Below, piece by piece: positions 37,018 through 46,218 of a stretch of DNA of 64,000 nt (its first letter is position 1; every line of letters starts with the position of its first letter). The stretch covers positions 1,860,001-1,924,000 of the forward strand of contig CAVWLA010000001.1 in the NCBI GenBank assembly GCA_963755825.1. The letters run 5' to 3'. The notes under the pieces were generated by a model. The model did not search any database. It saw only the letters and a list, made by a program, of their open reading frames with translations, and had not been told where the DNA came from. The DNA is from DATBQN01 sp963755825 (lineage in GTDB: Bacteria > Acidobacteriota > Thermoanaerobaculia > Multivoradales > UBA5704). The position numbers were made by a program, and so were the translations under genes.

Positions 37018-38796
37018 TCACTCCTCGCTCGCGACGCCGAAGAGACGCCCGTCGGCCGCCCGCAGGTAGAGCACCGGCGTCCCCCATTCCAGGTTGTCCT
37101 CGGCGGCGAGCGCCTGCCGCGCCTCGCCGATGCAGCCGTCGACCGGCAGGCCGGCGGCGAGGGCGCGGTAGAAGGTCTCGGCGAAGCGGCAGGCGGTCGC
37201 ATCCCGCACCTCGGACTGCATGGCGACCACCGCCGGCAGGCCGTGATGCACGAGGCTCTGGGCGGTGCCGGCGAAGACGTCGTCGCGCGACGCCCGGGCG
37301 CCGTTGCAGGCGTTGAGCACCGCCAGGCGGAGGGTCGGATGGTCCTGGAGGAGATAGGCCAGGCTCTGGCCGCCGACGGCGACGCCCTCTCCCTCGGCGC
37401 TCTCGAAGATCAGCACGCCCTCGCCGCGCACGTCGCTCCAGCCGCCGTGGCCGACGAAGTGGAGGACATGGACGGCGGCGCCGTCCGTCAGGCGGCGCTC
37501 GAGCGCCTCGCGGGTGGGGCTGGCGAGGCGCTCGAGGACGATGCGGCCGCTCGCCAGGAGCGGATGGAGCGCCTCGCCGAGCCGCTCCCACTCCTCGTCG
37601 GCCGCCGCCAGCTCCTGGTAGCCGCGCGGGGTCGCGATGACGGCGAGGACGCGCAGCGGCGGCTCCACCACGAGCGTCCCCAGGGCCTCGCTCAGCTCGA
37701 GATAGCGGACGACCGGCGTGCGGGCGGAGAGGGCGAGGAAACCGCGGCCGGCGGCGTCGTGGAGGTACTCCCAGGGCAGCCGCGCCAGCGCCGGGGCATC
37801 GTTCAAACGCAGGCGGATGCGCACGCCGGGGCCGCCCCTGGCGCTCTCGAGACAGCCCTGAAACGCCTTCAGCAGCTCGCCCTGGAAGATAGCGCGGAAG
37901 AGCTCGTCGCCCATCGCCCGCGGGTCCGCGGGATCGCCGGCGGTGTCGGGTTCTGCGGCATCGATGCCCGAGCCGAGCTCGGAGCGGACGGCCGAGACGC
38001 CGCTGCGCAGCGCCGCGCCGAAGCCGTCGGGGAAGGGCTCCGCCGCCGCCAGCGCCGGCGGCAGGAGGAAGCGCACCGTCGCCTCGAAGCCGGCGGCGCT
38101 CCATGCCTTGGCCCGATAGGCGGCCCCGGCGGCAGGATCGCCGTCGATCCAGAGGTCGAAGTCGAGGAAGGGGCGCGCCGCCGCCGGCGCGCTCGGCGGC
38201 AGGAGCAGCAGGCCGACGAGGGCGCCGGCGCCGCCCAGGGTCGACAGGTAGAGGAGGAGGAGGGCGAGCTCGATCGAGCCGCGGCCGCTCCAGCAGGCGC
38301 CGATGCTGTCGAGGTCGAAGCCCAGGGCCGCGATGCACTGGGCGTCGTCGGGCGGGCAGAGGCAGGCCGGCGAACGCGACCAGCTGACGACGTAGGCGAC
38401 GCTCCGGGTGTGGCCCGCATAGTCGACGCGGACGACGAAGCGGGCGTAGACGGCGAGGAGGAGGATCGCAGCGACGCCCAGCACGGCGAGCAGGCCGAGC
38501 AGGGCGCGGATGCGCCGCCGGCCGGCCGCGGCGCCGACGCCGCCGGCGAGACCGGCGAAGAACCTCGCGGCGCCGGCCGCGGCGAGGCCGCCGCCGAGCG
38601 CCGAGAGGAGGAGGAACCAGGGGCGCAGGGCGCGCAGCTCGACGCCGAGGAGAGCGCCGGCGATCCGGCCGAGGATCCAGCCGAGGACGAGGCCGGTGAC
38701 GAAGCCCTGGTGCCGGCGCCAGAGGCCGAGGAGCGCTGGCAGCCGAGCGCCGCGCTCAGCGCCGGCCGGCCTGGCAGTCGCTGGCAGCGTCGACAT
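37018..38796 (-). CDS. Membrane-anchored CHAT-domain protease
   Basis: A 592-residue protein. The first ~200 residues hold four probable membrane helices (about 31-50, 58-80, 98-120, 176-200), with a Cys-bearing loop (ACLCPPDDAQC) between the third and fourth. A linker domain follows, then a CHAT domain from about residue 300: RIRLRLNDAPALARLPWEYLHD, VRYLEL, LRVLAVIATPRG, VLHFVGHGGW with catalytic His450, RLAVLNACNGA with Cys497, and an AETFYRALAAGLPVDGCIGEAR end. The protease part should face the cytoplasm. Its start lies 41 bp inside the preceding gene, so they are translationally coupled. Third gene of the operon driven by promoter P2. Confidence 0.85.
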   Translation of the reverse strand: MSTLPATARPAGAERGARLPALLGLWRRHQGFVTGLVLGWILGRIAGALLGVELRALRPWFLLLSALGGGLAAAGAARFFAGLAGGVGAAAGRRRIRALLGLLAVLGVAAILLLAVYARFVVRVDYAGHTRSVAYVVSWSRSPACLCPPDDAQCIAALGFDLDSIGACWSGRGSIELALLLLYLSTLGGAGALVGLLLLPPSAPAAARPFLDFDLWIDGDPAAGAAYRAKAWSAAGFEATVRFLLPPALAAAEPFPDGFGAALRSGVSAVRSELGSGIDAAEPDTAGDPADPRAMGDELFRAIFQGELLKAFQGCLESARGGPGVRIRLRLNDAPALARLPWEYLHDAAGRGFLALSARTPVVRYLELSEALGTLVVEPPLRVLAVIATPRGYQELAAADEEWERLGEALHPLLASGRIVLERLASPTREALERRLTDGAAVHVLHFVGHGGWSDVRGEGVLIFESAEGEGVAVGGQSLAYLLQDHPTLRLAVLNACNGARASRDDVFAGTAQSLVHHGLPAVVAMQSEVRDATACRFAETFYRALAAGLPVDGCIGEARQALAAEDNLEWGTPVLYLRAADGRLFGVASEE

Positions 38797-39742
38797 GGTG
38801 GCAGTACCTCTCGGCGAACTCGCAGCAGAAGAACGGGCTGCCGTTGACGAGGTCCAGCCGCTCCGTTGCCGCGGCGGGGTTGGCCGCCGCGTCGAGACGC
38901 ACCGGACGCGCCGCCGATGCCGATCCGACGCCAGCGCCGGCACCGGCGGCCGGGTACTCGATCGGCGGCGCACCGTCGAGGGCGGCGCTGTAGGCGTAGA
39001 GGCCGCGCACAACCTTCTTCCGCTTGCCGTCGGTCTTGACGATCGCCGGCGGCGGCGGCGCTCCCCCCACGTAGCCCTGCGGCCAGAAGCGGAAGGTGGC
39101 GCGCTCGGCCGGCGTGCTGCCGACCCAGAGCTCCACCTCGAGGTCGTCGTTGCTGGCGAGCGTGAAGAGGCGGCCGAGCAGCCGCTCGACGCGGTCGAGC
39201 GCCTGACCGGACCGCTCGGCCTCGGCGGCGCTCGGCGGCGGAGCCTGCGCCGCCGTCGGCGCCGGAATCTGGCTCGACGCCAGCGGCCACAAACCGGCGA
39301 CCACGGCGACCGGCCGCGGCGCGGCGAGCGCCGCGGCCTGGACGCCGGCAGGCGCGAGAGCGCCGCGGACGCGCAGCAGCTCGTCCGCCGCCCAGCCGCG
39401 GAGAGGGGCGAGCGCGGGCTCACCGACGCTGGCGAGGGCGCGGTCGAGGTCGCCCTGGGTGGCGTCGACGAGCGCCGCCACGTCCCTGCCGCGGTAGGCC
39501 GGCCGGCCGCCGGGCCCCGCCACCGCGGTGAGCGCCCGGCGGCCGTCGACGAAGCGGCCGCGGACCGCCCCGACCTCCTTGGCGACGCGGCCGGCGAGGC
39601 TCGCGTGCCGCTCCCCGAGGCTGATGCTGAAGCCGAGCTTGAGGGCGGCGGCCGGGGTGCCGGCGAGGCAGAGGGGGACGAGCGAGATGGCGATGGCCAG
39701 GGCGCCGGCCGCCGCCGCGAATCGATCAGGTTTTCCGGTCAT
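38756..39742 (-). CDS. Exported Cys/His-ended protein of the CHAT operon
   Basis: A 328-residue protein with an N-terminal signal or anchor (FAAAAGALAIAISLVPLCLAG). A helical part (about 35-150) leads to a Pro/Ala linker, then a beta-type domain (DDLEVELWVGSTPAERATFRFWPQG, KKVVRGLYAYSAAL) related in style to pre-protease or von-Willebrand-like modules. The C-terminus has SPFFCCEFAERYCHHVDAASDC, a compact Cys/His cluster that may bind metal. No named family recognised. It overlaps the membrane CHAT gene by 41 bp and follows the caspase-like gene by 34 bp. Confidence 0.65.
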   Translation of the reverse strand: MTGKPDRFAAAAGALAIAISLVPLCLAGTPAAALKLGFSISLGERHASLAGRVAKEVGAVRGRFVDGRRALTAVAGPGGRPAYRGRDVAALVDATQGDLDRALASVGEPALAPLRGWAADELLRVRGALAPAGVQAAALAAPRPVAVVAGLWPLASSQIPAPTAAQAPPPSAAEAERSGQALDRVERLLGRLFTLASNDDLEVELWVGSTPAERATFRFWPQGYVGGAPPPPAIVKTDGKRKKVVRGLYAYSAALDGAPPIEYPAAGAGAGVGSASAARPVRLDAAANPAAATERLDLVNGSPFFCCEFAERYCHHVDAASDCQAGRR

Positions 39743-39776
39743 GGCGTGTCTCCTCGGTCGAGAGATGGTCGGGCGG

Positions 39777-41270
39777 TCAGACCGCCGCCGGCGCCAGCCG
39801 CACCGCGGGGTCGCCGACGATCGTGTAGTTGCGCGCGTCGCGGCTGGCGATCCAGAGATCGGCGAGAAGCGTCTCGTCGACCGCCTTGCCGTAATCGAGG
39901 GCCTCGCGCTCGGCGACGAGATCGGAGGCGATCTCGGCGTACCGCTGGTTGAAGAGCTCCATCGCCCAGCCCACCGGCTCGCCGGCGAGGAGGCGCCGGA
40001 CGGCGCTCTCGAAGACGGCGATCTGCGGCTCGGCGGCGCCGGTCCAGGCGAGCGAGAAGCCCCAGGCGCGGTCGACGTGGCCGACGACCGCCAGCGCGCC
40101 GCCCCCTGGATGGCTGAGCAGGCGCTGGGGCAGGCGGCCGACGAAGCTGGCGGGCGCCAGCTGGCGCTGACCGCCCGCGCGGCCCGCGGTGCCGGCGCTT
40201 CCGGCGCTGCCGGAGCTGCCGGAGCCCAGCTCGTCCCAGCGCGGCGTGCCGGCGCCGTAGCAGGCGAAGCAGAAGGCGATGAGCCCGTCGACATGGGCGT
40301 CGTCCCCCACGTCGCCGGCGGCGAGGTAGTGGGCGCGATCGATGCCGCCGGCGGCCGGGCCGGGCCAGTCCTGGCAGACCAGGGCGCCCTGACCGTCGCG
40401 CTGCCAGGGATCGCCGGAGGGGAAGCCCAGCCCGTGGCAGGCGGCGAAGAGGAACGCCGGCCGCTCGTCCCCGAGCAGACGGCCGAGGCGGTCGCGCGTC
40501 GCCGCCGCGCCGGCCGCGGACTCGACCTCCCAAGCGGGCTGCTCGCGCCGCGTCCGCTCCACCATCGGCGCCACCAGCGCCTCGCTGGTCATCGCGGTGG
40601 CGGCGTCGCCGGCGTTGGCGGGCGCGAAGAAGCTGGCGCGCCGGCGCCGCGCGATCCGCCCGCTCTCCGCCGCGACGACACCCTCGGCGTAACGCCGGTA
40701 GCCGTCGAGATCGTCGAAGCAGAGGCGGCCGACGGCGTACTGCACGTCGAGCTGGTACTGGAACGAGAAGGGGATCGCCTCCGGGTCGCCGACGAGCAGC
40801 AGGTAGTAGGGCACCCGCTGCGGATCGACCGCTCCCGGCCCCGCTCCATGGCGCGCCAGGAAGGCGAGCTTGGTCTCCCCCTCCCGATAGCCGTCGTCGC
40901 CGGCGAGCTCCCGATAGAGGCGGCCCGCCTGCGCTCGCCGGAGCTCGAGGAGCGGCGCCAGCGCCGCGCGGAGCGCGCCGCTCTCGGCCGGCGGAAAGAT
41001 CGCTCCCCAGCCGGCCTCCTCCAGCTGGCGCGGGTCGAGACCCTCGCGGAGGCCGCGCCGCGACTGCCCGGCGCCGCGCGCGGCCCAGGCTCGGAGCTCG
41101 CGGGCGCGGGCCGGAGCCGAATCGATGGCGCCGGCGGCGCCGCGCGCGAGGTCGGCGAGACGCCGCGGCGGCGACGGCGGCAGCAGGTAGCCGCCGGTCC
41201 TGCCGTCGATGCCGTTGAAGCAGAGGAGCCTCTCCTCGGCGACAGCCCTGCGGGATCGTTCGGTGGCCAT
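39777..41270 (-). CDS. Caspase/gingipain-like (clan CD, C25-type) cysteine peptidase
   Basis: A 497-residue protein without signal peptide. VPYYLLLVGDPEAIPFSFQYQLDVQYAVGRL (about 153-183) is the typical entry into the C25/gingipain-type fold; LFAACHGLGFPSG supplies His279, and IAFCFACYGAGTP supplies Cys337, the expected catalytic pair of clan CD. A GSSGSAGSAGTAG linker follows (350-363) and the end YTIVGDPAVRL is also common to this group. It is first in an operon with the Cys-rich exported protein and the membrane CHAT protein; start ATG 41270 has AAGGGTG upstream and ECF-type promoter P2 68 bp before it. A protease cascade of two or three caspase-like enzymes is the likely meaning of the locus. 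Confidence 0.75.
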   Translation of the reverse strand: MATERSRRAVAEERLLCFNGIDGRTGGYLLPPSPPRRLADLARGAAGAIDSAPARARELRAWAARGAGQSRRGLREGLDPRQLEEAGWGAIFPPAESGALRAALAPLLELRRAQAGRLYRELAGDDGYREGETKLAFLARHGAGPGAVDPQRVPYYLLLVGDPEAIPFSFQYQLDVQYAVGRLCFDDLDGYRRYAEGVVAAESGRIARRRRASFFAPANAGDAATAMTSEALVAPMVERTRREQPAWEVESAAGAAATRDRLGRLLGDERPAFLFAACHGLGFPSGDPWQRDGQGALVCQDWPGPAAGGIDRAHYLAAGDVGDDAHVDGLIAFCFACYGAGTPRWDELGSGSSGSAGSAGTAGRAGGQRQLAPASFVGRLPQRLLSHPGGGALAVVGHVDRAWGFSLAWTGAAEPQIAVFESAVRRLLAGEPVGWAMELFNQRYAEIASDLVAEREALDYGKAVDETLLADLWIASRDARNYTIVGDPAVRLAPAAV

Positions 41271-41337
41271 CGAGCACCCTTTCGGTCTCGCCGCGGCGAG
41301 CTGTCGGCGAGCGGCCGGCGGGGCAGCTCGTCCGTTC

Positions 41338-41368
41338 GATAGATCCGCGCCGCGGCCGGCGGGTTTAG
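41338..41368 (-). promoter_or_regulatory. ECF-type promoter P2 of the caspase/CHAT operon
   Basis: On the minus strand: CTAAACC, 15-bp GC-only spacer, GGATCTATC. Leader to the caspase-like start at 41270 is about 60 nt. Mirror image of P3; the two -35 boxes face each other 67 bp apart in the 323-bp gap 41271-41593. Confidence 0.72.
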
Positions 41369-41435
41369 CGCCGCTTCGCGGGCGTCAGCGCGAGCGGCGA
41401 TCGAGCGGTTTTTTGATCGCGTCGATGGCGCCACT

Positions 41436-41466
41436 AAACCGCCGCCCGCCGCCGCGGATCTATCGC
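41436..41466 (+). promoter_or_regulatory. ECF-type promoter P3 of the small exported protein
   Basis: CTAAACC (41436-41442), 15-bp GC-only spacer, GGATCTATC (41458-41466). Leader to ATG 41594 is about 120 nt and includes a small hairpin-forming stretch near 41550-41570. Between P2 and P3 lies an inverted pair GCGATC/GATCGC around a T-tract. Confidence 0.72.
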
Positions 41467-41593
41467 TTTCGCGGCGAGAGCGCCGGCTCGCTCGCCATGG
41501 AGTGATCCGCCCGGCAGATGGATGTCATTCGTAGAGCGACATATCCGAATAAACCTTTCGGATGCGACCGAAAAGAAAGGCCAAGGTGATGCG

Positions 41594-42295
41594 ATGAAAC
41601 ACCTCCGAGTCCTCCTCCTCGCCGCCCTCCTCGTCCCCGCCGCCACCGGCCGGGCAGCCGCCGTCTGCACCCCCTTCCTCTGCTACATCGACCTCGGCGC
41701 CGGCGGCACGCCGGTCTGCCCGAACGCGGCGGTCTTCACCGTGCTGAGGCGGGATCCGGTCACCAACACGCCGGCCAACCCGACCTGCCCGGCGGCCAGC
41801 TATCAGGCGGTGGTGGCGCAGGTGAACGTGCCGGTGGGCTGCACCGGCGTCTCCGTGTGGGTGCAGTACGACGCGGTGCCGCAGGGCTTCACCCTCGACC
41901 TCGGCGACTCGCAGACCGACGACGGCTTCGGCGGCGACGGCGGCTCGCTCCCCGCCGGCCAGAACGCCGAGCTGCAGGTGCTCAACAACAACCTCACAAT
42001 TTACAGCGCCTCGAGCATCGCGGCGGACGTCGTCCCGCTCGCCACCCAGACGCTCGCCCTGCAGAACGGCGCCTTGAACGTCGTCGCCAAGGACCAGTTC
42101 GTGAGCTGGGGAGAGCCCTACAGCGCGATCTCGACGCCGGTCACCCAGCAGCTCTTCTTCCTCCCCGCCAACCCGACCAGCCCCGACAACCGCACCCTCT
42201 ACGTCGGCCTCAACCGGGTCATCGACCCGACCAACGGCACCGACACCATCAGGAACGGCTGCGGCGCCCGCCGCGCCATGCTCGTCATCCAGTAG
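41594..42295 (+). CDS. Small exported protein of the CHAT regulon
   Basis: A 233-residue protein with signal peptide (LRVLLLAALLVPAATGRAAA) and a Cys-containing N-terminal part (VCTPFLCYIDLG, PVCPNAAVF, PTCPAASY, VGCTGVSVWVQYD). The rest looks beta-rich (AVPQGFTLDLGDSQTDDGFGG, NAELQVLNNNLTIYSASS) and ends TIRNGCGARRAMLVIQ. No family recognised. Start ATG 41594 has AAGGTG upstream. It shares the ECF-type promoter with the peptide and the caspase/CHAT operon and is divergent from the latter, so it is likely part of the same response. Confidence 0.7.
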   Translation: MKHLRVLLLAALLVPAATGRAAAVCTPFLCYIDLGAGGTPVCPNAAVFTVLRRDPVTNTPANPTCPAASYQAVVAQVNVPVGCTGVSVWVQYDAVPQGFTLDLGDSQTDDGFGGDGGSLPAGQNAELQVLNNNLTIYSASSIAADVVPLATQTLALQNGALNVVAKDQFVSWGEPYSAISTPVTQQLFFLPANPTSPDNRTLYVGLNRVIDPTNGTDTIRNGCGARRAMLVIQ

Positions 42296-42310
42296 CTCTC
42301 GGCAGCTCAC

Positions 42311-42359
42311 CGCTGGCGCCGCTCTGCCGGCTACGAAGCCCGGCCGAGCGGCGCCAGCG
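42311..42359 (+). terminator. Long hairpin after exported protein gene
   Basis: CGCTGGCGCCGCTC (42311-42324) and its exact complement (42346-42359) give a 14-bp stem enclosing a smaller CCGG stem. It follows the stop by 15 bp. No T-tract follows. Confidence 0.5.
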
Positions 42360-42466
42360 GAAGCTCGACCTCGCCTTGATCACGGTCTAACAAATCCCTG
42401 TTCGAACCCGATTCGGCCCTAAGATGCGGCAGCCGGGCGCGGCCGTCGCCGCGCCGAGGAGGGAAC

Positions 42467-44104
42467 CTGACCGCCGTCTACAGACCGCCTTGCGACGAAG
42501 GGGTGATCCGCGGGGCGCCGCCGCCTGCCGCGGCGCAGACCGCGGACCGCGCCACCGGCCGCTGGGTGCTCGCAGCGGCGATCCTCGGCTCGAGCCTGGC
42601 GTTCGTCGACGGCACGGCGGTCAACGTCGCCCTCCCCGCTCTGCAGCGCGATCTCGGCGCCTCGGCGACCGGCGTGCAGTGGATCGTCGAGGCCTATGCC
42701 CTGCTCCTCGCCGGCCTCCTCCTCGCCGGCGGCGCGGCGGGCGACCGCTTCGGCCGCAACCGGGTGTTCGCTCTCGGCGTCGCCGGCTTCGCCGTCGCCT
42801 CGGCGGCCTGCGGCTGGAGCCCGAACCTGGCGACGCTGATCGCCGCCCGCGCTCTCCAGGGCGCCGCGGCCGCCCTCCTGGTGCCCGGCAGCCTCGCCCT
42901 CATCTCGTCCTGCTTCGGCGACGCCGAGCGCGGCCGCGCCATCGGCACCTGGTCGGGCGCCACGGCGCTCACCGCGGCGCTCGGGCCGGTCCTCGGCGGC
43001 TGGCTGGTCGACCACGCCTCGTGGCGCTGGGTCTTCTTCATCAACCTCCCCGCCGCCGCCGCGGTCCTCGCCATCACCCTCACCCGCGTGCCGGAGAGCC
43101 GCGACCCGGAGGCCAAGCACCTCGACTGGCCGGGGGCGCTCCTCGCCACCCTGGCGCTCAGCGGCCTCACGTACGGCCTCCTCGAGTCGGCGCACCGCGG
43201 CTTCACCGATCCTGGAATCCTCGCCGCCTTCGGCCTCGGCGCCGCCTGCCTCGCCGGCTTCCTCGCCGTCGAGGCGCGCGGCGGCCACCCGGCGCGGCCG
43301 CCGATGATGCCTCTCTCGCTCTTCCGCTCGCGCGACTTCGCCGGCGCCAACCTGCTCACCCTCTGCCTCTACGCGGCGCTCGGCGGCGCCCTCTTCTTCC
43401 TCCCCTTCGACCTCGTCCAGGTGCAGGGCTACTCGGCGACCGCGGCGGGCGGCGCGCTGCTGCCGATGATCCTCCTCCTGGTCGCCCTCTCCCGCTGGTC
43501 GGGAGGCCTGACCGCCCGCTTCGGCGCCCGGCCGCCGCTCGTCGTCGGGCCGCTCGTCGCCGCCGCCGGCTTCCTCCTCCTCGCCTGGCTGAGCGCCCGG
43601 CCCGGCAGCTACTGGACGATGTTCTTCCCCGGCGTCCTCGTCCTCGGCCTGGGGATGGCGATCACCGTGGCACCGCTCACCACGGCGGTGATGGGCGCCG
43701 TCGAGGCGCGCCGCGCCGGCGTCGCCTCGGGGGTCAACAACGCGGTGTCGCGGATCGCGTCGCTGGTCGCCGTCGCCGCCTTCGGCCTCGTCCTCGCCGC
43801 CACCTTCGACGCCAGCCTCGCCCGCCGCCTCGCCCCCCTCCCCCTGCCGGCCGCGGCGCGGGCCGCCATCCGCGGCGAGCGCCGCCTGCTCGCCGCGGCG
43901 CGCCCCCCCGCCGGCCTCGACGCGGCGACCGCGAGCGCGGTCTCACGGGCGATCGCCGGCTCCTTCGCCGACGGCTTCAGCCGCGCCATGGAGATCGCCG
44001 CCCTCCTCGCCCTGGCGAGCGCCGCGAGCGCCGCGCTGTGGATGACCGGCAAGCCGGTCACGGCGCCGGCGGCGGCCGGCCGCGAGACCGCCGGCGCGGC
44101 CTGA
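42467..44104 (+). CDS. DHA2-type MFS multidrug exporter, possible CTG start
   Basis: A ~545-residue transporter with 14 predicted membrane helices. AFVDGTAVNVALPALQRDLGAS is the DHA2 first-helix motif; GAAGDRFGRNRVFALG is the MFS A-motif; LALISSCFGDAERGRAIGTWSGATALTAALGPVLGGWLVD is motif C. Such proteins export drugs or small metabolites with protons. The only standard start is GTG 42503 with a poorly spaced ribosome site; the in-frame CTG at 42467 lies 4-5 bp after GAGGAGGG and adds 12 residues before the first helix, so it is preferred here. C-terminal helix ASAASAALWMTGKP precedes an Ala-rich tail. Confidence 0.85.
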   Translation: MTAVYRPPCDEGVIRGAPPPAAAQTADRATGRWVLAAAILGSSLAFVDGTAVNVALPALQRDLGASATGVQWIVEAYALLLAGLLLAGGAAGDRFGRNRVFALGVAGFAVASAACGWSPNLATLIAARALQGAAAALLVPGSLALISSCFGDAERGRAIGTWSGATALTAALGPVLGGWLVDHASWRWVFFINLPAAAAVLAITLTRVPESRDPEAKHLDWPGALLATLALSGLTYGLLESAHRGFTDPGILAAFGLGAACLAGFLAVEARGGHPARPPMMPLSLFRSRDFAGANLLTLCLYAALGGALFFLPFDLVQVQGYSATAAGGALLPMILLLVALSRWSGGLTARFGARPPLVVGPLVAAAGFLLLAWLSARPGSYWTMFFPGVLVLGLGMAITVAPLTTAVMGAVEARRAGVASGVNNAVSRIASLVAVAAFGLVLAATFDASLARRLAPLPLPAAARAAIRGERRLLAAARPPAGLDAATASAVSRAIAGSFADGFSRAMEIAALLALASAASAALWMTGKPVTAPAAAGRETAGAA

Positions 44105-44181
44105 GACCGCCCAGCCGGCCGGGGCGTCTCTGGTATCGTTGCGGCGGGCCGCCGAGGCCCCGGCATGGGAGGGAAATCCGC

Positions 44182-46209
44182 TTGAGCACCGTCGCCAATC
44201 CGGCCACCAAGTCCATCGAAGAGCTCGCCGTCGACACCATCCGCACCCTGGCGATCGACGCTGTCCAGAAGGCCGATTCCGGCCACCCCGGCCTCCCCCT
44301 CGGCGCCGCGCCGATGGCCTACGTCCTCTGGCAGCGCTTCCTCAAGCACAACCCCAAGGACCCGCACTGGCCCGATCGCGACCGCTTCGTGCTCTCCGCC
44401 GGGCACGGCTCGATGCTCCTCTACTGCCTGCTCTACCTGACCGGCTACGACCTCTCGCTCGACGACCTCAAGTCCTTCCGCCAGTGGGAGAGCCGCACCC
44501 CCGGCCACCCGGAGTGGCGGGTGACCCCCGGCGTCGAGGCGACCACCGGCCCGCTCGGCCAGGGGACGGCCAACGCCATCGGCATGGCGATCGCCGAGCG
44601 CCAGCTCGCCCACCGCTTCAACCGCCCGGAGCACGAGGTCGTCAACCACCGCACCTTCGCCCTCGTCTCGGACGGCGATCTCATGGAGGGGATCTCCGGC
44701 GAGGCCTCGTCTCTCGCCGGCCACCTCGGCCTCGGCAAGCTCACCTTCCTCTACGACGCCAACGAGGTGACCCTCGACGGCCCGACCGCGGTCACCTTCA
44801 CCGAGGACGTCGGCCGGCGCTACGAGGGCTACGGCTGGCAGGTGATCCACGTCGACAACGGCAACACCGATCTCGCCGCCATCGACAACGCCATCCGCAC
44901 CGCCGAGGCGGAGCTCAACAAGCCGTCGATCATCATCGTCCGCACCACCATCGGCTACGGCTCGCCCAACAAGGCCGGCACCTCGGAGGCGCACGGCAGC
45001 CCGCTCGGCGTCGAGGAGGTGAAGCGCACCAAGAAGGCGCTCGGCTGGGAGTGGGAGGACACCTTCCACGTTCCCGACGAGGCGCTCGCCCACCTGCGCA
45101 CGGCGGTCGAGCGGGGCGCCGCGGCGGAGGCCGACTGGCAGGGGCGCTTCGCCGCCTACGAGAAGAAGTTCCCCGACCTCGCGGCCGACTGGAAGCAGGC
45201 GATGGCCTGCGCTCTCCCCGCCGGCTGGGACACCGATCTGCCGGTCTACAAGGCCGGCGACAAGGAGTCCACCCGCGTCGCCGGCGGCAAGGCGATGAAC
45301 GCCATCGCCGCCAAGGTCCCCTGGCTGGTCGGCGGCGACGCCGACCTCTCGACCTCGACCAACACCAGCCTGAAGAACTTCGGCAGCTTCGACGGCGCCA
45401 CCGGCGAAGGAAGGAACTTCCACTTCGGCGTCCGCGAGCACGGCATGGCGGGGATCGCCAACGGCATCGCCTACCACGGCGGCCTGCGGCCGTTCGTCGC
45501 CACCTTCTTCACCTTCTCCGACTACATGCGGCCGTCGGTCCGCCTGGCGGCGCTGAACGGCCTGCCGGTCTTCTTCGTCTGGACCCACGACTCGATCGGC
45601 CTCGGCGAGGACGGCCCCACCCACCAGCCGGTCGAGCAGCTCGCCTCGCTGCGCGCCATGCCGGGGATGACGGTGATCCGCCCGCACGACGCCAACGAGG
45701 CGGTCGAGGCCTGGCGAACGGCGATGCAGTACACCGCCGGCCCCGTCGGCTTCGTCATGGCGCGGCAGAAGGTGCCGGTCGTCGACCGCGGCAAGCTCGC
45801 CGCCGCCTCCGGGGTGGCGCAGGGCGCCTACGTCCTCGCCGAGGCGTCCGGCGGCGCGCCGCGGCTGATCCTCATCGCCACCGGCTCCGAGGTGACCCTC
45901 GCCCTCGCGGCGCGCGAAGCGCTCGAGGGCGACGGCATCGCGACGCGGGTGGTCTCCATGCCCTCGTGGGAGATCTTCGGCCGCCAGACGCAGGCGGTGC
46001 GCGACGCGGTGCTGCCGCCCGCCGTCCGCGCCCGCCTGGCGATCGAGGCGGCGGTCACCTTCGGCTGGTCGCGCTGGGTGGGCGACGCCGGCGACGTCGT
46101 CGGCCTCGACCGCTTCGGCGCCTCGGCGCCCGGCGAGGTGGTGCTCCGCGAGCTCGGCTTCTCCGTCGACAACGTCGTCACCAGGGCGAAGGCCCTGCTC
46201 AACGCTTAG
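44182..46209 (+). CDS. tkt: Transketolase
   Basis: A 675-residue thiamine-diphosphate enzyme of the pentose phosphate pathway. Start is TTG 44182 with GGAGGG 8 bp upstream. Seen: DSGHPGLPLGAAPMAYVLW, RDRFVLSAGHGSMLLY, TGPLGQGTANAIGMA, VSDGDLMEGISGEASSLAG with the ThDP/metal site, YDANEVTLDG, VREHGMAGIANG with the catalytic Glu, and THDSIGLGEDGPTHQPVEQL. All catalytic elements are intact. Followed at 9 bp by transaldolase, forming a non-oxidative pentose phosphate operon. Confidence 0.96.
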   Translation: MSTVANPATKSIEELAVDTIRTLAIDAVQKADSGHPGLPLGAAPMAYVLWQRFLKHNPKDPHWPDRDRFVLSAGHGSMLLYCLLYLTGYDLSLDDLKSFRQWESRTPGHPEWRVTPGVEATTGPLGQGTANAIGMAIAERQLAHRFNRPEHEVVNHRTFALVSDGDLMEGISGEASSLAGHLGLGKLTFLYDANEVTLDGPTAVTFTEDVGRRYEGYGWQVIHVDNGNTDLAAIDNAIRTAEAELNKPSIIIVRTTIGYGSPNKAGTSEAHGSPLGVEEVKRTKKALGWEWEDTFHVPDEALAHLRTAVERGAAAEADWQGRFAAYEKKFPDLAADWKQAMACALPAGWDTDLPVYKAGDKESTRVAGGKAMNAIAAKVPWLVGGDADLSTSTNTSLKNFGSFDGATGEGRNFHFGVREHGMAGIANGIAYHGGLRPFVATFFTFSDYMRPSVRLAALNGLPVFFVWTHDSIGLGEDGPTHQPVEQLASLRAMPGMTVIRPHDANEAVEAWRTAMQYTAGPVGFVMARQKVPVVDRGKLAAASGVAQGAYVLAEASGGAPRLILIATGSEVTLALAAREALEGDGIATRVVSMPSWEIFGRQTQAVRDAVLPPAVRARLAIEAAVTFGWSRWVGDAGDVVGLDRFGASAPGEVVLRELGFSVDNVVTRAKALLNA

Positions 46210-46218
46210 GAGGTCTCG

